Positions 43,324-51,896 of a stretch of 53,038 nucleotides of DNA are shown in pieces (position 1 is the first letter of the stretch; every line of letters begins with the position of its first letter). Under the pieces are notes generated by a model. The model made no database searches, was not told the origin of the DNA, and was given only the letters and a program-made list of their open reading frames with translations. This DNA is from CAMAVH01 sp036500145 (GTDB lineage Bacteria; Pseudomonadota; Alphaproteobacteria; SMXQ01). The position numbers and the translations under genes are program-made. The stretch lies in the NCBI GenBank assembly GCA_036500145.1, contig DASYCO010000084.1:1-53038 (forward strand). Reading direction: 5' to 3'.

Positions 43324-44211
43324 TTGAGCGTCGCCAGTATGACCGGGTTCGCCCGCGCCGCCGGACAGATCGACGAGATCGGCTGGCAATGGGAGGTCAA
43401 GAGCGTCAACGGGCGCGGCCTCGACCTGCGGATTCGCCTGGCGCCGGGCAGCGAGGGCCTCGAAGTGGCGACCCGCGCGGCCCTCGCCGAGAAGTTCAGC
43501 CGCGGCAGCTTCAGCGTCAACCTCACGGTCACCCGCGCTGGCGGCTCCGGCCGCTTCCTGCTCAACCGCGACCTGCTCGACCAACTGCTCGACGTGATGG
43601 GCGAGGTGAAGGCGCGCGTGCCCGACGCCCAGGCGCCGCAGATCGACGGCCTGCTGCGCGTGAAGGGGGTGCTGGAGGAGGTCGAGGCGCTGGACAGCGA
43701 CGAGACCAAGGCCAAGCGCGAGAAGGCCATGATGAAGAGCCTCGGCGAGGCGCTGGTCGCCGTCGCCGCCGCCCGCCAGGCTGAGGGCGCCAAGCTCGCC
43801 GCCGTGCTGTCGGGCCATGTGGACAAGATCGCGACGCTCGCCGCCCAGGCCACCGGGCTTGCAGGCGCGCAGCCGTCTGCGATCAGGGACCGCCTGCAGG
43901 CCAAGCTGAAGGATCTGCTGGGCGGCAGCGGCCTGTCGGAGGAGCGCCTCGCCCAGGAGGCGGCCCTGCTCGCCGCCAAGGCCGACGTGCGCGAGGAGAT
44001 CGACCGCCTGAACGCCCATGTGTCCCAGGCGCGCGAACTGATGGCCGCCGGCGAGCCGGTCGGCCGCCGGCTCGACTTCCTGTCGCAGGAATTCAACCGC
44101 GAGGCCAACACGCTCTGCTCGAAGGCCGAGGATCTGGAGCTGACGCGCGTCGGCCTGGAGCTGAAGGCGACCATCGAGCAATTCCGCGAGCAGGTGCAGA
44201 ATGTCGAGTAA
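43324..44211 (+). CDS. yicC: YicC-family protein (endoribonuclease-related)
   Basis: The 295-residue protein starts SMTGFARAAGQ and has WEVKSVNGRGLDLRIRL and the C-terminal RLDFLSQEFNREANTLCSKAEDLELTRVGLELK, all diagnostic of YicC. YicC proteins have been described as stress-linked RNases. The start is TTG 43324: GAAGGGGAAGCG lies right before it, while ATG 43339 has no ribosome site. It overlaps gmk by 11 bases, a common pair. Confidence 0.92.
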   Translation: MSVASMTGFARAAGQIDEIGWQWEVKSVNGRGLDLRIRLAPGSEGLEVATRAALAEKFSRGSFSVNLTVTRAGGSGRFLLNRDLLDQLLDVMGEVKARVPDAQAPQIDGLLRVKGVLEEVEALDSDETKAKREKAMMKSLGEALVAVAAARQAEGAKLAAVLSGHVDKIATLAAQATGLAGAQPSAIRDRLQAKLKDLLGGSGLSEERLAQEAALLAAKADVREEIDRLNAHVSQARELMAAGEPVGRRLDFLSQEFNREANTLCSKAEDLELTRVGLELKATIEQFREQVQNVE

Positions 44212-44887
44212 GCCGGGCTCCCGCGCCACGATCCCGCACGAGCCGGAGAACGATCCGCTCGGCATCCACCGCCGCGGCCTGATGCTCGTGCTGTCGTCGC
44301 CGTCGGGCGCCGGCAAGTCCACCATCTCGCGCGCCATGCTCGAGCGCGAAGCGAACCTCACCATGTCGATCTCGGTGACCACCCGTCCCAAGCGGCCGGG
44401 CGAAACAGCGGGCGTCGACTACATCTTCGTCGACCCGACCGAGTTCGGCCTGATGGTCAACCGCCAGGAGCTGCTCGAGCACGCCCATGTGTTCGAGAAC
44501 TACTACGGTACGCCCAAGGCGCCGGTCGAGGACGCCCTGGCCGCCGGCAAGGACGTGCTGTTCGACATCGACTGGCAGGGCACGCAGCAGCTGGCGCAGA
44601 ACGCGCCGCGCGACCTCGTCAGCATCTTCATCCTGCCGCCCTCGACGCGCGAGCTGGAGCGCCGGCTGCACAGCCGCGCCCAGGATCCGCTCGACGTGGT
44701 GACGCAGCGCATGGCCAAGGCCGCCGACGAGATGAGCCATTGGCGCGAGTACGACTACATCATCGTCAACCAGGACATCGAGCAGAGCGTGGCGGAAGTG
44801 CAGGCCATCCTCGCCGCCGAACGGCTCCGGCGCGACCGTCAGGTCGGGCTGGAGAACTTCGTCCGCGCGCTGCGCGAAGGCCAGTAG
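44201..44887 (+). CDS. gmk: Guanylate kinase
   Basis: The 228-residue enzyme phosphorylates GMP to GDP. It has the P-loop SSPSGAGKST at 32-41, the GMP-binding SVTTRPKRPGE with DYIF and the lid region RERRL-equivalent RELERRLHSR. A longer N-terminal tail (about 24 residues before the P-loop strand) is present. It follows yicC with an 11-base overlap and is the last gene of the plus-strand run. Confidence 0.96.
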   Translation: MSSKPGSRATIPHEPENDPLGIHRRGLMLVLSSPSGAGKSTISRAMLEREANLTMSISVTTRPKRPGETAGVDYIFVDPTEFGLMVNRQELLEHAHVFENYYGTPKAPVEDALAAGKDVLFDIDWQGTQQLAQNAPRDLVSIFILPPSTRELERRLHSRAQDPLDVVTQRMAKAADEMSHWREYDYIIVNQDIEQSVAEVQAILAAERLRRDRQVGLENFVRALREGQ

Positions 44888-44897
44888 CCTATATCCA

Positions 44898-44986
44898 CGT
44901 CACTCCCGGGCTTGACCCGAGAGTCCATTCTTCACGCGCACAGGCGGTGGATATATGGATGCTCGGATCAAGTCCGAGCATGACGG
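44898..44986. repeat. Palindromic repeat copy D
   Basis: Left arm CGTCACTCCCGGGCTTGACC with inner end GAGAGTCCAT, right arm ATGGATGCTCGGATCAAGTC ending CGAGCATGACGG; the arms are inverted copies. It lies 10 bases after the gmk stop. Confidence 0.76.
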
Positions 44987-45015
44987 CTTAGTCTTGGTGC
45001 CGTGAAGGCCATCCC

Positions 45016-45051
45016 ATGTCGTCATGCCCGCACCAAGTGCGGCATGACATG
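45016..45051. repeat. Palindromic repeat copy E (single arm)
   Basis: TGTCGTCATGCCCGCAC and GTGCGGCATGACATGA flank a CAA loop, giving one strong hairpin that resembles half of copy C. It lies between copy D and the rsmA stop, where it could end transcripts from both sides. Confidence 0.7.
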
Positions 45052-45068
45052 AGGGCGGCAGAGGGCCT

Positions 45069-45944
45069 TTATCTGTGATCCGGCTTGACGGCCTTGTAGG
45101 CGTTGGCCAGGCGGCAGAAGGCTGCTACGTCCAGTTCCTCGGCGCGCGCGGTCGGCGCGATGCCGGTCTCTTCCAGCAGCGGCAGCGGATCGATCCCGAG
45201 CCCCTTGAGGCTGACGCGCAGCATCTTGCGGCGCTGGCCGAAGGCCGCCTTGGTGACGGCCTCCAGGTCGGCGCGGCCGGCCTCGGCAGGCGGGCTCTTG
45301 CGCGGCGTCAGGTTGACCACCGTGGAGGTCACCTGGGGCGGCGGCGTGAAGGCGCGCGGGCCGATGTCGAAGGCCAGGTCCACCTCGCACAGCCATTGCG
45401 CGAGCACCGAGAGGCGGCCGTAGGCCTTGGTGCGCGGCGCCGCGGCGAGCCGTTCGGCCACTTCCTTCTGCACCAGCACGGTTATGCCGGCGATCTCGGC
45501 GGGCCGCTCCAGCCAGTTGAGGATCAGCGCCGTGCCGACGTTGTAGGGCAGGTTGGCGACGACCTTGACCGGCCCCTGCCAGCCTTCCTGCCGCAGCAGC
45601 GCGACCGCATCCGTTTCCAGGGCGTCGGCCTCGACGATCTCGAGGCGTCCTTCGCTGGCCGCGACCAAAGGCTGCAGGGCGGCGATGCAGCGCTCGTCGC
45701 GCTCGACGGCGACCAGCCGGGCGGCACCCGCTTCGAGGATGGCGCGCGTCAGGCCGCCGGGGCCGGGGCCGACCTCGACGACGGCGCAGTCGCTTAAGTT
45801 TCCGGCGGCGCGGGCGATCTTGGCCGTGAGGTTGAGGTCGAGCAGGAAATGCTGGCCGAGCTTCTTGATGGCCGAGAGGCCATGTTCGGCGATGACGTCG
45901 CGCAGCGGCGGCAGCTTGGCGATGGCGTCGGCGGCGGTGTCCAC
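45069..45944 (-). CDS. rsmA: 16S rRNA dimethyladenosine transferase RsmA (KsgA)
   Basis: The 291-residue methyltransferase dimethylates two adenosines in helix 45 of 16S rRNA. It has the SAM motif EVGPGPGGLTRAIL at 57-70 and the catalytic NLPYNVG near 125. Length is normal (about 270-290). It follows pdxA by 10 bases, the common pdxA-rsmA pair, and is the last gene of the lptF-surA operon. Confidence 0.96.
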   Translation of the reverse strand: MDTAADAIAKLPPLRDVIAEHGLSAIKKLGQHFLLDLNLTAKIARAAGNLSDCAVVEVGPGPGGLTRAILEAGAARLVAVERDERCIAALQPLVAASEGRLEIVEADALETDAVALLRQEGWQGPVKVVANLPYNVGTALILNWLERPAEIAGITVLVQKEVAERLAAAPRTKAYGRLSVLAQWLCEVDLAFDIGPRAFTPPPQVTSTVVNLTPRKSPPAEAGRADLEAVTKAAFGQRRKMLRVSLKGLGIDPLPLLEETGIAPTARAEELDVAAFCRLANAYKAVKPDHR

Positions 45945-45954
45945 GCGGCGGGGC

Positions 45955-46965
45955 TCAGGCGGCGAAGGCGGCGCGGCGCGCGGCCATGTCGGCGGCGAGA
46001 CGAAGCGCTGCGAGCAGGCTGGTGGCGCTCGCCTTGCCGCTGCCGGCGATGTTGAAGGCCGTGCCGTGGTCGGGCGAGGTGCGCACGATCGGCAGGCCGA
46101 GCGTGACGTCGACGCCCTGGTCGAAGCCGAGCGTCTTGAGCGGGATCAGCGCCTGGTCGTGGTACATGCAGAGCGCCGTGTCGTAGGCGCCGCGCGCGGC
46201 GGCGTGGAACATGGTGTCGGCGGGCAGCGGCCCGGCGGCGTCGATGCCGAGCGCGCGCAGCTGCGCCACGGCGGGGGCGACGATCTCGATGTCCTCGCGG
46301 CCGAGCGCGCCCTCTTCGCCGGCATGGGGATTGAGGCCGGCGACGGCGAGGCGCGGGCGGGCGATACCGAAGTCGCGGCGCAGCGCCTCGGCGGCGACGC
46401 GGCCGCAGCGCACGATGTCGGCGATGGTCAGGTCGGCGACGGCCTGGCGCAGCGACAGATGGATCGTCACCGGCACGACGCGCAGCTCGGGGGACGCCAG
46501 CATCATCACGGGAGCGGCTACGCCGGTCAGCTCGCCGAGATATTCGGTGTGCCCGGGATGCTTGAAGCCGGCGTCGTAGAGCACCTTCTTGTGGATCGGG
46601 TTGGTCACCACGGCGGCGACACGGCCGGCCTGGGCCAGCTCGACGGCGCGGCGGATCGATTCGATGACGGCCGGCGCATTGGCATTGTCGGGCTTGCCGG
46701 GCTCGACGGCCTGCGGCAGGGGCAGCGCCAGCACAGGCAGGGCGCGGGGGAATTGGGCGGCCGCGTCTTCCGGGCCCGCCACCATGGCGATGGGCACGTC
46801 CCAGCCGAGCCGCTGGGCCAGGGCCGAGAGGCGGGCCGGATCGTCGAGCAGGACGAAGGACGGGGCGGCGCCGCCGCGCGACGCCATCCAGGCCTTGAGC
46901 GCGATCTCGCCGCCGATGCCGGCGGGCTCGCCCATGGTGAGGGCCAATGGCAGGGAGGAGGTCAT
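45955..46965 (-). CDS. pdxA: 4-Hydroxythreonine-4-phosphate dehydrogenase
   Basis: The 336-residue enzyme acts in vitamin B6 synthesis. It shows the N-terminal LTMGEPAGIGGEIALKAW, metal-binding histidines in CMYHDQALIPLK and TSPDHGTAFNIAG, and KKVLYDAGFKHPGHTEYL. It is 61 bases downstream of surA and 10 bases before rsmA, as in many proteobacteria. Confidence 0.96.
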   Translation of the reverse strand: MTSSLPLALTMGEPAGIGGEIALKAWMASRGGAAPSFVLLDDPARLSALAQRLGWDVPIAMVAGPEDAAAQFPRALPVLALPLPQAVEPGKPDNANAPAVIESIRRAVELAQAGRVAAVVTNPIHKKVLYDAGFKHPGHTEYLGELTGVAAPVMMLASPELRVVPVTIHLSLRQAVADLTIADIVRCGRVAAEALRRDFGIARPRLAVAGLNPHAGEEGALGREDIEIVAPAVAQLRALGIDAAGPLPADTMFHAAARGAYDTALCMYHDQALIPLKTLGFDQGVDVTLGLPIVRTSPDHGTAFNIAGSGKASATSLLAALRLAADMAARRAAFAA

Positions 46966-47026
46966 CGGGAGGGCGTCATGGTGCGCGGTGGCCTCTCTGC
47001 GCGGCGCGCGGAATGCGAAGGACCGA

Positions 47027-48376
47027 TCAGGCGCGGATGTCGATGAAGGCGCTCTGGCGCAGGTCGCGCAGGAAGCGGCGCGACTGCAGCTCCATCTTCT
47101 GGTCGCCGATCAGGCGCTGCAGCTCCTGCCGGCTCGGCAGGTTGGCCGTCGGCTCGTCGCGCGAGCAGACCATGAGGACGCGCAGGCCGCCGTCGACCGG
47201 GAAGGGCGCGCTGGGCTTGCCGACCGTGAGGCCGGAGACGACCTTGCGCATGTCCTGGGCGAGGTCGCCGACGCGCAGCGTGCCCATGGAACCGGACTCG
47301 GGCGAGGCGACTTCCTTGGCGAGCTTGTCCATGTCGGCGCAGCCGTTGACGGTCTCGGAGATCGTCTGCGCCAGCTGCTTCTGGCTGTCGGTTTCCGCGG
47401 CGCCGGCGCCGGCGGCGATGGGCAGGAAGATCTGGTTGAGCTCGACCTTGACGTCGTCGGGCGACGAGGCCAGCGGCGCGCGGCGGTCGCGCAGGGCGAC
47501 GATGTAGTAGCCCTCGGCCGTGCGGATCGGCTGGGAGATGCTGCCGACCGGCATCTTGGAGAGGACGTCGTCGAGCTCCTGCGGCATCTGGCCGGTCTGC
47601 ACCCAGCCGAGGTCGCCGCCGCTGCCCGCCGTGGAATCCTGCGAGAACTGCTGGGCCAGGGTCGGGAAGGAGGCGCCGTTCGAGAGCTGGTCGTAGAGGC
47701 GGTCGATGTTGGCGTGGACCTCGGTCTCGTCCTGCGGCGATTCGACTGGCAGGAAGATCTGCGAGACGAGGTGAGACGGCTTGTCGGCGTTTTCCTTGAT
47801 GCGGGCCAGGGCGTCGTCCACCTCGTCGTCGCCGACGGTGACGAGGCGGGCCGCGCGGCGGCGCACCACCTTGGGCCAGCTGATGGCGACCTTGGCCTGG
47901 TCGATGAAGCTGGTGTAGCTCAGGCCTTCGGCCTTGAAGGTCTCGGCCAGCTTGCCCGCCGGAATGTTGTTCTGCTGCTCGATGCGGCCGACGGCGGCGG
48001 CGATCTCGTCGGGCTGGGCGGTGATGCCGAGGCGCTTGGCCTCCTGCATCTGCAGCCGCTCGTCGATCATCGAGCGCAGCACCTGGGTGCTGAGGCGGCG
48101 GGCCTGCTCCTGCGAGGCGGGCTGGTTCGATGAGGCGATGATGAGGCGCACGCGCTGCTGGACGTCGTAGGCCGAGATCAGCTCGTCGTTGACCACGGCG
48201 ACGATGCGCTGCGGGCTCGCCTGGCCGCCCGCGGGCGCGGGCTGCTGCGCCGTGGCCGGCGTGCCGTCCAGGAGCGGGGTGGCGATGGCGGCAAGCAAAA
48301 GCGCGACGCCGGCGTGGGAAAGAACGCGGCGGAGGGCGCCATGGGAGGCGCGACGCATCTGGGACAAGCGCGACAT
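47027..48376 (-). CDS. surA: Periplasmic chaperone / peptidyl-prolyl isomerase SurA-like
   Basis: The 449-residue exported protein has a signal peptide (about 1-45, VALLLAAIATPLLDGTPATA), the SurA_N helical domain (IVAVVNDELISAYDVQQRV) and a parvulin region with QIFLPVES and a second QIFLPI strand, together with GGDLGWVQTGQMP. It helps outer-membrane proteins, including LptD just upstream in the operon, reach the membrane. The start at 48376 has no ribosome site but a promoter (48384-48413) close behind it. Confidence 0.9.
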   Translation of the reverse strand: MSRLSQMRRASHGALRRVLSHAGVALLLAAIATPLLDGTPATAQQPAPAGGQASPQRIVAVVNDELISAYDVQQRVRLIIASSNQPASQEQARRLSTQVLRSMIDERLQMQEAKRLGITAQPDEIAAAVGRIEQQNNIPAGKLAETFKAEGLSYTSFIDQAKVAISWPKVVRRRAARLVTVGDDEVDDALARIKENADKPSHLVSQIFLPVESPQDETEVHANIDRLYDQLSNGASFPTLAQQFSQDSTAGSGGDLGWVQTGQMPQELDDVLSKMPVGSISQPIRTAEGYYIVALRDRRAPLASSPDDVKVELNQIFLPIAAGAGAAETDSQKQLAQTISETVNGCADMDKLAKEVASPESGSMGTLRVGDLAQDMRKVVSGLTVGKPSAPFPVDGGLRVLMVCSRDEPTANLPSRQELQRLIGDQKMELQSRRFLRDLRQSAFIDIRA

Positions 48377-48383
48377 CGCGAGA

Positions 48384-48413
48384 GTTATATAAGGAACCGG
48401 ACCCGGGACACAA
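48384..48413 (-). promoter_or_regulatory. Candidate surA promoter giving a leaderless mRNA
   Basis: On the minus strand, TTGTGT is followed by 16-18 bases and TATATAAC. The -10 ends at 48384, so transcription should start at about 48377, next to the surA ATG (48376). This fits the absence of a ribosome-binding site. Confidence 0.5.
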
Positions 48414-48471
48414 CAGGGGCGAAAACTGCCCGAAAGCCGGGTTCCGTTCCGCCCGCCGGCCGGAAATCCGC

Positions 48472-50760
48472 TCAAAACGCCGACGTCTGGAAGTCGCCCA
48501 GGTTCTTGAATACGAACATGAACAGGAGGGTGGTGGAAGGCACCAGGTCGCGGTCGTAGGTGAAGCTGCGGGACAGGGAGGTCTGGAAGATCAGGCATTC
48601 GTCGGTATAGCGCAGGCCGCCGCCGAACCCGATGAAGCCGCCGTCGTCGGTCAGGTCGTTGCGGGTGAAGCCGAAGGCGCCCCAGTTCCGGGTCAGGCCG
48701 GCCTGGAGCGAGGCGTAGACTTCCTGGCGGTCGGGAAACTGGTTGTTGCTCGCCGCGCCGTCGACGAAGAAGTAGCTCAGGTCGAGCCGCAGCTTGGAGG
48801 CGTTGCCGATGCCCAGCTTGACCTCGTTGGTCCGTGTGTCGAGCTCTTCGGCGCTGACGCGGAAGCGGTACATCAAGTCGAAGTATTGGGCCGGCGAGAT
48901 GGTGAGGCGGCCGACGATGTCGGAGAGCTGGTCGTTCAGGCCGCTGCCCGGCACGAACTCGTTGTCCTCGTTGAAGCGGTAGCTCTGGCCGACGAAGGCG
49001 GTCGTCGAGCCGCCGCCCTCGCCGTAGACGCCGCCGCGGAGGCCGTAGATGACGCGCTGGCCGCCTTCGACGCGGTCCACGCCGGTGAAGGGGGTGTCGT
49101 CGAACAGGTTGGTGTCGTCGAACTCGATGTCCTGGCTGTCCTCGTTCGGCAGCTTGCTCGGGTTGCCGCCGCGCGGCGCGACGACGACGCCGGCGATCGG
49201 CTCGATCATCTCGGTGATCTTGCCGCTCTGGCGCGAGAAGGGGTAGCGGTAGTCGAGCTTCACCTGCGGGAAGAGGCGGCCGGTGTAGCCGTCCTTCTGC
49301 GGTCCGTAGATCGGGGCGACGACGTCATTCACGTGGTAGGCGTCGGCCTGCAGGCTGGCGGTGACGCCGAAGATCTCGCCGCTCGACGCGATGTGGGGCA
49401 GGTTCCAGGAAGTCTTGGTCGAGATGCGGTCGCTGCTCGTGCCTTCGTCGCGCGTCAGCGACAGGGCGGAGACGTCGAAGTTCAGGCGTCCGCCGTTCCG
49501 GTCGGGATCGCCGCGGAAGTTGTAGTTCGCCATCGGCAGGATGAGGGGCGTCTGGCCGGGGTCGTCGGTCACGCGCAGCCCCTGGAACGACATGGCGGTG
49601 GCGTTGGCGTAGCTGCGGCCGCGGAAGCCCTCGACGAAGGCGTCGGACGTCAGCGACTTGTTGTCGCTGCCGAAGCCGTAGCGGCGCAGGTAGGTGTCGT
49701 CGGTCGCGCGGTCGACGTTGAAGCCGGCGCGCCAGGTCTCGTCGAGGTCGAACCGCCCGTTGCCGCGGATGTGGCCGCGCATGTCGGCGCCGTCCGGCGG
49801 ATCCGTGGGGTTGGTGTAGCTGCCGGAGAGCTGGAACGCGCCGTTGGTCAGGCGCTGGCGGTATTCGCCGGAATAGACCATGCCCTGGCCGCTGGTGTAG
49901 GTCGGCGTGAAGGTGAGGTCCTTGTCCTCGGAGATCACCCAGTAGTAGGGCGTGCTGACGAAGGTGCCGAGGTCGGACGAGTTGCCGTAGCTCGGGAACA
50001 TGAAGCCGCTCTGGCGCTTCACCGACGGGTCGGGATGCGAGAAGTAGGGCAGGTACAGCACCGGCAGGCCGAACATCTCAAGCTGGGCGTCTTCGTACTC
50101 GACGGTCTTGGCGACCGTGTCATGCGTGACCTTCACGGCCTTGATCTGCCACAGCGGCGGGCGGCTCGGGTCCTTCGAGCAGAGCTCGCAGGGCGAGTAG
50201 ACCGCCTTGCTCATCTCGGTGACGACGCCGCCGAGGCGGCGCCCGCCGTTGGCGGCCATGCGCGAGTTGTCGCTCATCAGCATGCGGATGCTGTTGACGG
50301 CGCCGGTCTTGAGGTCGTCGGTGAACTCGGCGTATTCGGAGAACAGCACGTCGCCGGTCGGCTCCAGCAGGCTGACGTTGCCCGACGCGGTCATGATGTC
50401 GGTCTTCTGGTTGTAGGTGACCGTGTCGGCCATCAGGACGCGCTGGCCCTGCGATATCTCGACGTTGCCGCGCGCGACGACGAGCCCGAGGCTCTCGTCG
50501 AAGGTGATCTCGTCGGCCTTCAGCAGGTAGGCGCCAGCGTCGTCCGCTGCGGCGGGCGCGGCAGGGGGCGTCGGCGGCGCGGGCGGCGCGCCGTTCGGCA
50601 GGAAGGTCGGGTTGACGGTCGCCGGCGCGTCGTTCAGCAGGCTGTCCGAGCCGCCGCCAAAGATGCTGTTCGACTGGCCGAAGGCCGGCACGAGCGCCAT
50701 GGTCCATAGGGACAGCATGACCGCCGCCGCAGCAACGCCCCCCCGATACCCCCTCAGCAT
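48472..50760 (-). CDS. lptD: LPS-assembly protein LptD
   Basis: The 762-residue outer-membrane protein has a signal peptide (1-29), the LptA-like OstA domain (about 80-180, VVARGNVEISQGQRVLMAD) and a large beta-barrel (LPYFSHPDPSVKRQSGF through DLMYRFRVS). Cys191-Cys194 in SPCELCSK and a C-terminal cysteine in TDECLIF correspond to the disulfide-forming positions. With LptE it inserts lipopolysaccharide into the outer leaflet. lptG ends 22 bases upstream. Confidence 0.95.
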   Translation of the reverse strand: MLRGYRGGVAAAAVMLSLWTMALVPAFGQSNSIFGGGSDSLLNDAPATVNPTFLPNGAPPAPPTPPAAPAAADDAGAYLLKADEITFDESLGLVVARGNVEISQGQRVLMADTVTYNQKTDIMTASGNVSLLEPTGDVLFSEYAEFTDDLKTGAVNSIRMLMSDNSRMAANGGRRLGGVVTEMSKAVYSPCELCSKDPSRPPLWQIKAVKVTHDTVAKTVEYEDAQLEMFGLPVLYLPYFSHPDPSVKRQSGFMFPSYGNSSDLGTFVSTPYYWVISEDKDLTFTPTYTSGQGMVYSGEYRQRLTNGAFQLSGSYTNPTDPPDGADMRGHIRGNGRFDLDETWRAGFNVDRATDDTYLRRYGFGSDNKSLTSDAFVEGFRGRSYANATAMSFQGLRVTDDPGQTPLILPMANYNFRGDPDRNGGRLNFDVSALSLTRDEGTSSDRISTKTSWNLPHIASSGEIFGVTASLQADAYHVNDVVAPIYGPQKDGYTGRLFPQVKLDYRYPFSRQSGKITEMIEPIAGVVVAPRGGNPSKLPNEDSQDIEFDDTNLFDDTPFTGVDRVEGGQRVIYGLRGGVYGEGGGSTTAFVGQSYRFNEDNEFVPGSGLNDQLSDIVGRLTISPAQYFDLMYRFRVSAEELDTRTNEVKLGIGNASKLRLDLSYFFVDGAASNNQFPDRQEVYASLQAGLTRNWGAFGFTRNDLTDDGGFIGFGGGLRYTDECLIFQTSLSRSFTYDRDLVPSTTLLFMFVFKNLGDFQTSAF

Positions 50761-50782
50761 GGCTTAGGACCTCGCCATGGGG

Positions 50783-51889
50783 TCAGCCGTCTTCCAGGTG
50801 CAGCAGCGCCGCGAGGCCGAGCGCCATGCTGAAGCCGGCGGGTGTCCAGGCGGCGAGGGCGGCGGGAATCGACGCCGAGAGGCCGAGCGCCAGCACCACG
50901 TCGGACAGGAAGAACAGCATGAAGCCGAACAGGACGCCGCCGCCGATCAGCGCCGCCGTGCCGCCGCGGCGCGAGGAGCGCATGGAGAAGCTGGCGGCGA
51001 TCAGCACCATGGCCGCCAGCATCGCCGGCACGGAGAGCAGCGAATTCCAGTAGAGCCGGTGGCGGTTGGCGGAGAAGCCCGCGTTGTCGAGCAGGCGGAT
51101 GAAGCCCGGCAGGTCCCAGAACGACATGGTCTCGGGGGCCGCGAAGCTGTCCTGGATTTTCTCGGGAGTCCAATCGGTCTTCACTTGGTAGGTCGGCAGG
51201 CTCTGCGGCGGCTGGCCCGGGGCGGTGAGCAGCACGTTCTTGAGCTGCCAGACGCCGTCGTCGAGGCGGGCTTCGTCCGCGTCGATGCGGCTGATGAACT
51301 TGTCGGTCCCTTCGTACATGAAAATGATGACGCCGTGCAGCACCAAATCCGGCTGGGTGACGCTGGTGGCGTGGATGACCGCCTGGCCGACCTCGTCGGC
51401 CTGGCGCAGCCAGAGGCCCGTGCGCGACATGGCGAGCAGGTTGGTCTGCCCGAGGACGAGCTTGCTCTCCAGCGTGTCGTAGCGCGACAGCATGGCGGAG
51501 GCGAGCGGGTTGAAGACGGCGATGCTGAAGATGCCGATGCAGACCATGCTGGTCACGGCGGGCAGCAGGAACTGCCAGACCGAGATGCCGGCCGAGCGCG
51601 CGACGACGAGCTCCTGAAAGCGCGTCAGGCGCGAGAAGGTGTGCATGCCGCCGAACAGCGTCGCGAAGGGCACGATCTTCTGCGCCATGTAGGGCAGCTT
51701 CAGCAGGGCCATTTCCAGCAGCAGGGGCACGGAGATGTCGGGGCGCGTGCTGGTGCGGCGCATCAGCTCGATCGTGTCGAGCAGGAAGATGATGGCGCAG
51801 AGCGAGAGCAGCACGATGGCGAAGCTCGCGAGGAACCGCCGGGCGATGTAGAGCGACAGGGTGGGGGAGAGGACGGTGACGCCTGACAT
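50783..51889 (-). CDS. lptG: LPS export permease LptG
   Basis: The 368-residue permease has three N-terminal and three C-terminal transmembrane helices around a periplasmic jellyroll (about 135-265). N-terminal LYIARRFLASFAIVLLSLCAIIFLLD and MAQKIVPFATLFGGMHTFSRLTRFQELVVARSAGISV are typical. It pairs with LptF to move LPS to LptC/LptA. It begins 7 bases after the lptF stop. Confidence 0.95.
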   Translation of the reverse strand: MSGVTVLSPTLSLYIARRFLASFAIVLLSLCAIIFLLDTIELMRRTSTRPDISVPLLLEMALLKLPYMAQKIVPFATLFGGMHTFSRLTRFQELVVARSAGISVWQFLLPAVTSMVCIGIFSIAVFNPLASAMLSRYDTLESKLVLGQTNLLAMSRTGLWLRQADEVGQAVIHATSVTQPDLVLHGVIIFMYEGTDKFISRIDADEARLDDGVWQLKNVLLTAPGQPPQSLPTYQVKTDWTPEKIQDSFAAPETMSFWDLPGFIRLLDNAGFSANRHRLYWNSLLSVPAMLAAMVLIAASFSMRSSRRGGTAALIGGGVLFGFMLFFLSDVVLALGLSASIPAALAAWTPAGFSMALGLAALLHLEDG

Positions 51890-51896
51890 CGCGCGC

